Shown: positions 58,352-64,000 of the stretch, in pieces
Layout of the letters: each line of letters starts with the position of its first letter
Numbering within the stretch: the stretch's first letter is position 1
NCBI GenBank assembly: GCA_000697055.1
Contig: JNDT01002032.1
Location: 31,177 to 95,176, forward strand
DNA length: 64,000 bases
DNA from: Saksenaea vasiformis B4078
Taxonomy: Eukaryota; Mucoromycota; Mucoromycetes; Mucorales; Saksenaeaceae
Reading direction: 5' to 3'
Made by a program: the position numbers and the translations under genes
Notes under the pieces: generated by a model
Database searches by the model: none
Seen by the model: only the letters and a program-made list of their open reading frames with translations
Told to the model about the DNA's origin: nothing

Positions 58352-61284
58352 CCACAGTTCGAGAGGTTGTACGTGCTAGATAAATGATAACGGCTCAATC
58401 TAACACGGAGCTATCAAACTGCAACAATGTCAACACAGCAAGATTGCGTCTAAGATATACATTTGGCAGAGACGGTGTCACCTCGGCTATTCCTTTTCGG
58501 ATGCTCATAAACGGCGGTGATCCTGCAATGAGTATGCAATCATTGGTGAAACTACTGATAGCTACCTCTATCATGAAAATGCCTGGGGATGATAAATCAG
58601 ATGTTTTCGTTTAACGATTTACTTTTATGCTAGTCTATGGAAGCAGATGAATCCTTATATATCGAACACATGATGGAACAGTCCAGGCAGAATTTCCCGT
58701 TTCCTTTAATCAGCACCAATTTCTGTTCTCCTTTGCTTGAGCTTCGTCTCATTGTTGTCCTCATCGTCAACAATCCTGCGTTTCATATGAAGAGCGCCAT
58801 TAAGAGCCGAGACAGAATAACGCTTTCGATTGCCTATATTCTTGCAAGACTTCGTGCAGAAAGGTAGAATACTCCTTCATGCATCAGTCCTCGTCAACAT
58901 TTATGATCATTCATTCTGCCAAGACGAGGATCTGGGACATAAATGGTAAATCGCATCACTAAGATAGCACATTGCGCATTACATTACCTTAATGGTTAAT
59001 TCTTACCAGGCGCAATGTGATGCTTGAGGCAAAGCTGACTGATGTTATCAGTTCTTTTACCCGACCCAGAAAGATCTCACACCGACACGTGCACATTTGA
59101 AGATGCGGTCTTGTACGCGTCTCAGCATAGTTTATGCTAGCTGTCGGAGCGGAAGAGGACAATGGCCTTGGTGAAGTACTTAGATGTTGTTCCCGTCTCG
59201 CTCGTAAACAGCCAAAGCGTCGAAAGCCATTGGTCGATGTAGCCAAATCTGTTTAGCGATTTAGGCGAGGTGCTGAATCACCCGCGCTTTGTCCTGACAT
59301 CATCTGCGAAGCGTCAACGAACGGGCAGCGGAACTGCTAATAATGCTGCCATGGAAATTACGCACATCGCTGCGAATGGTAGCATCAGTAGCTTCGTTAG
59401 TCACCGCGACTACAAGGAGCTGGATGAAGCAGCGGGCACGCTGTTGAACACAAATTGGCCGGTTCCCCCAGCATCGATAATTTTCGGCAAAGGCCCTATC
59501 GGGCGCCATAATTGTTGACGCTGTAAGCGGAAAAGCGTTGTTAATCAACACCGTGGAGGTATATGGGCGCTCCCATGATACCGACTCCCATGCGGAACAG
59601 GTGTCGCCTGTTGGTGCCAGCAGTAGCTCCTCATCTATTCCGCCTGCGCATGGGACCATTTATAAGGATGTCTGGATCAGTACAGTTGTGCACACTGATG
59701 GGGCAAAGTTGGCTGTTGGAATGAAGGAGTTCAACATATTGATAACCTCCAACGTACGCGTTGATGAACCTGCCATTCCAGAATGCGGTCCAAGTACTAG
59801 CAAGCTCGTCCCTGACCGTCAGTCGTCCTTTTCGTGTAAGTTATATTTGGACATGACTAGCTGGCAGGGGAGGATGACCGTGTCTCCCTGGACGTCCGAA
59901 AATTGAGTGAACGCTGCGTGTTTGCGCACCACACACCATTTCTTTCAAAAGATATTTTCTAAATAAAACGATCACATCCTCTTTAGAAACGTTTGTACTA
60001 TCGTACGGCAACAATCACTTCAATCAACCATATTTCTTAGAACACTGGCGGTTTCCAGACGTTGCATATTTTTTCTTCATCTTTCGAATCGGAAAACGAT
60101 GTCATGTTAAAAAGCTTCTGGAGGTCCGCCTAGTAATCGTGTTGCCTTACCGCATTAATCACAAGAGAGGACGTGTCAAACGACTTGATAAATCAATGAT
60201 CGCTAGAACTGTGTTGTGCTTGGATGACCAAGTTGATAAATTATCCACAGAGATAGAACCGCGAAAACAGAGGAAACCGCACCTATCCTCTGTTTAGTTT
60301 CTTTACATCATAGGCACCAAAAAATTGCATTATTCCTGGAAAAAAAGAAGAAGCGGACGCCCTCGCTCGTTGATGTTCTGGAAACAGCCAGTTGGAGATA
60401 GTATTTGTCGACTTCTGCACTATATTCTTCTGGCTTTGCAAGACGTTATTGCAATAGGCTGAATTACCCATTACTTGCTGAAGTTCAAGGGTAAATTTAT
60501 TCTTATGAATTCGGTTCTGATAAGCACTTCTTTAGAGAGACCATGTGAGGAATCAGCCATAGCCGTTGTGCGCTTTGTTTTACTCACCCTCGATTGCGCT
60601 GAAAGTCTGCACGACACCCAAGTTGCTCGCCGTCACATATGTTTGACGCCGAATGGAAAGGAGTTACCGACAAAGCGGTGAGCCCACCAGCGTTAGCAAC
60701 TGATTTTAACCTTGCAGTCGATTCAGCATTTCCTCTGACGAGAAAGGGACTGCGAACCGAGCAAGATAGGAAGAAATTCCAAAGGCAGACTCATATTAGG
60801 TGCATCTTTGGTCCAGAATTAAGAATGCGATATCATTGGTATTAGCTTATGATTGTAAAATTATTCTGGACGGGATGGTATTCAACTACTGAGAGTGCTA
60901 TATTCTTCAGAAGAACAATTAAAAATGCTACATCTCTTGCTGTCCTTTACACATTTCTAGTGGGAACTTTACCCCGTTATCACACTTACAATGATTACGA
61001 TAGTTATGAAGATCTAATCAATGCCTGTACAAACGGGAGACGATCATTGCTGCGCAAATTCCACAGTATTCCCATGAGCGCTGCCATTGAACATCCTTTT
61101 CCCCTGCACCATTTGAGGCGCAACCTTGTCTCATACATCATGTTAATAATTCTCCCACAAGGGCGCCATACTTTCTCGTAATTGTGACCTTTGATACACT
61201 GAGAAGCGGGGCTTCAGAGACACTGGTAAGCCAAATTTAGCTACCTGTACTGCGATCCAAGTTGCAAAATGCTAAGGTACTATT
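58352..61284. other. Region of 2.9 kb with decayed coding traces
   Basis: The left part probably contains the unresolved N-terminal portion of the second Fanzor on the minus strand. The plus-strand frames at 59270-59518 and 59538-59906 have natural-looking composition (for example GTIYKDVWISTVVHTDGAKL) but no known domain, and they are offset by a frame change, which suggests another dead gene. Frames at 60475-60845 and 60849-61181 carry no motif. Confidence 0.35.
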
Positions 61285-62728
61285 TCAGATTTTACTATAC
61301 TTATACAGATAACTTCTAGATGGGTGTTGAACAAGGAATTCTTTCGGGAACCATGAATCTAAGGTTTGTCCTACAAGCAACTGAGCTATGGCACGACCAC
61401 ACAGAAACGTTCGCGGCATCCCTTTATTTCACCATTTAGTATGGAGAAGCGTCTGATAAATGACTTACCATGTCCCGTAAATCCAGCTGCGATGAACTGC
61501 CGATCCAAGCCGAAGCGACTGAGTTCGCCAACAAACGGGAATCCGTCAGGGATGCTAAACCCCATAACACCAGCCCATTCACGATAGACCGGCGTGGGCA
61601 CTTTGATCGTCTCGCGCATGAAATGTCGCAATGCTTGTGACACTGTCATGTTAAGTGTGGAATCGTCATCTTCATATTCCTGCTTATTTGGGACAACATC
61701 CCGCATGCCGCCCATGATAATATCGCCGTTAGGCCGTTGAGACATATACTGGTAACCATGATTGGCGCTGAATACAAATTCCATCTTTGGTACTGCTTCG
61801 TCTGCTTTGTAGCTCACGACTTGGTTTCGCACAGGGATGAGATGATTGCCGATTTTCTGGACGAGGTCCCGCGTCCAGCCATTGGTACAATACGCAACCT
61901 GTCCTGCCTCTATCGTGCCGCGTGATGTCTGTATATGAAGGATGTCACCGACACGCTTGACGTCGTTGACAAGTGTGTGCGTTGAGATTACAGCATGCTT
62001 TTGGACAGCTCGAGCAAGACAGAAAACGATCTTTGCTGCCCAGGTCACACCGGCGGGCTTCACCTGAAGCCCACCATGAAAAGCGTCTAACTTGGTAATC
62101 TCGTACATCTCCTTGTCAGATAGCACCTTATAATGGCGGTATCGTTTAGCCAGTTGTTCAGCTCCAACACGGCGTTGCTCCGCTTCCTCTCGGCTCGACC
62201 ACGCAATAATCATACCATGTTTCATCCATGTAAGCTCAGGATCAAACCAACCTTTGTCGTTATCACCATGCTGCTTCAAAAACTCTTCCAAGGCCTCGAT
62301 GTTACGATGGTCAAATTCTACAATCGTCTCTGCAGCTTCTGTGCCGTAGGTTTGGACCAGATCATTAAAGTCATCGTTCAGGGTAGGACACATGATTCCG
62401 CCTTGATGGTACCTATGGCTTTAGTCCACTGGTATCGGCATGTGCGCTGCTTTACCATTGCGACCAGTTGCTCCACTGGAGACACCGCGTGCATCGAGGA
62501 CCACAACACTAAGATCAGGGCGCATCTGCTGTAACCAGTACGCGGCAGATAGACCTGTCAATCCAGCTACAAGCCTATGTGTCATTGCCAACAGGTATTC
62601 CCAGCAGTTTCATCTTTACCTCCAACAATCACAATGTCAGCTTTAGTTGGCAATGGCGTTTCGGGCTGTTTTTGAAAAGGTGCATTCTCGAGCCAATAAG
62701 ATAAAGTACTGTGAGGATTTAGGCGCAT
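61285..62728 (-). CDS. FAD-dependent oxidoreductase of the DAO family
   Basis: Four exons on the minus strand: 62620-62728, 62456-62566, 61469-62401, 61285-61421; 1290 bases, 429 residues. The Rossmann ADP-binding loop spans the first intron: DIVIVGAGLTGLSAAYWL (Gly36-x-Gly38-x-x-Gly41), closed by VVVLDARGVSSGATGRNGG. The middle contains LQVKPAGVTWAAK and VAYCTNGWTRDL; the end has EWAGVMGFSIPDGFPFVGEL and the C-terminal FAD loop AGFTGHGMPRTFLCGRAIAQLL. This is the D-amino-acid oxidase/glycine oxidase/sarcosine oxidase fold; the substrate is probably an amine or amino acid but cannot be named. No signal peptide. Acceptors for exons 3 and 4 (CATCAAG, ATAAAG) are not preceded by the usual TAG but give the only in-phase, family-consistent joins. 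Confidence 0.87.
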
Positions 62729-63926
62729 TGACTGATAACGAGGAAAAGTCAAGAGCAGCAGCAAATATATCGCGAGTTGTTGATTTTGTTTCTCACGGAG
62801 TGATTCCCACGATCTAATCTTGCGGGATACACACGAAAATTACCACGAACTTTTAGTTGTCGCCTGTGGAGTATCAAGCAATATCCATGATACAAGGTAC
62901 AACGGATTGTTTGCTCGACGATCACTACCTTCTCCGCGCTTTTGTCCACGAATGCACAGATTAACCACTCTTCCACTAGCATTTCGTGCAACTATACGGA
63001 CTTCAAGCTCCGTCTGAACATGCTGACAAAGTTTTGCTCGTTTTCGATGGAAGGAACATGATACGTTACGCGATGTTTATCGTTGGTAGACTGCAATACT
63101 CTGAATTAATTAAATCTCAGAAATCTCTGGAGGCTCCGGGAATTGCTCAACTACACATCAAAAGAACAGAATCCATTCATTGGATACATGGTGGATCACG
63201 CATCTCTCTTTTTACTTTGAAATTTTCAAATACAGTCTTAGCCAATACCAGCCAGGGAAAGGGTAACAAAGGCACAACTTATTGACTTCCTTCCGACAGC
63301 CCGGTATTCCTTAGGTAGGGTTCAGTTGTTGCGGTCTCCATGACTGTCCAGCGAGAATATGCTAAATAAGATCCATCAGTTGATTGCGCACACTTTCAAC
63401 AGTTAAATGATAGTATCATGTATCATCTCGTCATCTAAACAACATATGCAAGGATTTCCATCAGTAAATGTCTTTGCCAAACCTATCGTAAGAGCCCCCT
63501 TCTTATTCATGTTAAGCTCGTATATGTGTGTTCTCGAACCTACCAGAGGTATTACAATAAGGGTGCTCGTTTATGCTGATTTTGAGCCATAGTCTGTATC
63601 AGAGCAAGCAAACAGAAAATCACTCCTATTCAGCCATTATTCATCGGTGCAGATGTGTCGTGTCTGAGATATAATCTATCGCTGTGTCAATATAATAGAC
63701 ATGATCTCCGATCATATAAATACAGCCATAGCTAGTAATTAGTTCCTGGTCTACTTTTCTACCGAAATAAACGACACCCTTCAGTCTCACTGTACTTATC
63801 AGTTCCAGTCACGACACAACATTTTTTTACAGTGAATACTACAACACACTCGATCACAAAAAAATCAAAAAACAAACCTTTATATTTTCGTTTAAAAACA
63901 ACAACAACAACAACAACTTAACAACA
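62729..63926. promoter_or_regulatory. Divergent intergenic region with right-edge gene promoter
   Basis: No gene. A CATATAAATA box at about 63713-63722 lies some 205 bases before the ATG at 63927, and the leader immediately before that ATG is an AAC-repeat tract (63897-63926). Frames at 62986-63285 and 63407-63592 lack features. Confidence 0.45.
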
Positions 63927-64000
63927 ATGTCTGCTATGAATGATAACATCAATCAGCAACCCGACATCACCATGGGTGAAAACGGAACGGAGCTCAACTT
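63927..64000 (+). CDS. 5' end of a gene cut by the right edge
   Basis: ATG at 63927 begins MSAMNDNINQQPDITMGENG and stays open to the window end (24 codons). The CAA/AAC-rich leader and an upstream TATA-like box support a real, probably well-expressed gene. The product cannot be identified from this short Asn/Gln-rich start. Confidence 0.55.
   Translation, partial: MSAMNDNINQQPDITMGENGTELN

Noticed and set aside
1..64000. CRISPR arrays, rRNA genes, prokaryotic operons or phage
   Set aside because: No regularly spaced repeats, no rRNA-like sequence, and spliceosomal introns throughout; the DNA is eukaryotic nuclear.

Overview
The window looks like nuclear DNA of an early-diverging fungus, most likely Mucoromycota. 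Genes are split by many short GT-AG introns of about 42-150 bases with a conserved TATAG/TTAG-type acceptor. Promoters are pyrimidine-rich, and the gene set is a fungal one: RPL7, TIM13, NMD3, MAP1, PRS1-type PRPP synthetase, YPP1/TTC7, SUN protein, GH5 mannanase and a questin-oxidase-like protein. I rebuilt each spliced gene by hand from splice signals, reading phase and family motifs. The totals for all reconstructed multi-exon genes divide by three, but no transcript data were available.

Layout: 0-7 kb is an accessory island. It holds a gene fragment running off the left edge, a frameshifted transposase relic, a complete-looking 19-exon Fanzor (eukaryotic TnpB-type RNA-guided nuclease), and a ZRSR2-like N-terminal fragment. 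From 7.8 to 18.1 kb are YPP1 and RPL7 (divergent), a secreted GH5 mannanase and an intronless PAS-kinase-like kinase. From 18.1 to 24 kb is a gene-poor stretch with diverged repeats. From 24 to 34.6 kb are a small conserved protein, TIM13, a SUN-domain protein, a questin-oxidase-like protein and an LRRC58-like protein. From 35.5 to 51 kb are NMD3, a bHLH factor, a flavin-reductase-like protein, ASCC1 and MAP1 (divergent), a PQQ/WD-like propeller protein and PRS1. From 54.3 to 62.7 kb are a nucleotide-sugar transporter, a second, decayed Fanzor interrupted by a pogo/Tigger-type transposon, and a FAD-dependent oxidoreductase. A new gene starts at the right edge.

The most interesting content is the pair of Fanzor loci. 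The copy at 2668-6022 keeps all three RuvC acidic residues, a Cys-rich finger and one continuous spliced frame of 754 codons, provided two GC-AG introns are spliced. The copy at 55846-58351 (minus) keeps RuvC-I, RuvC-II, finger and RuvC-III motifs but has single-base frameshifts, an internal tandem repeat and a TA-flanked Tigger insertion next to RuvC-I. Together they suggest an active or recently active Fanzor lineage beside a dead one.

A second theme is extreme exon structure in housekeeping genes: a 4-base exon in NMD3, a 10-base exon in PRS1, 14- and 18-base exons in MAP1, and a transporter whose first coding exon is only four bases.
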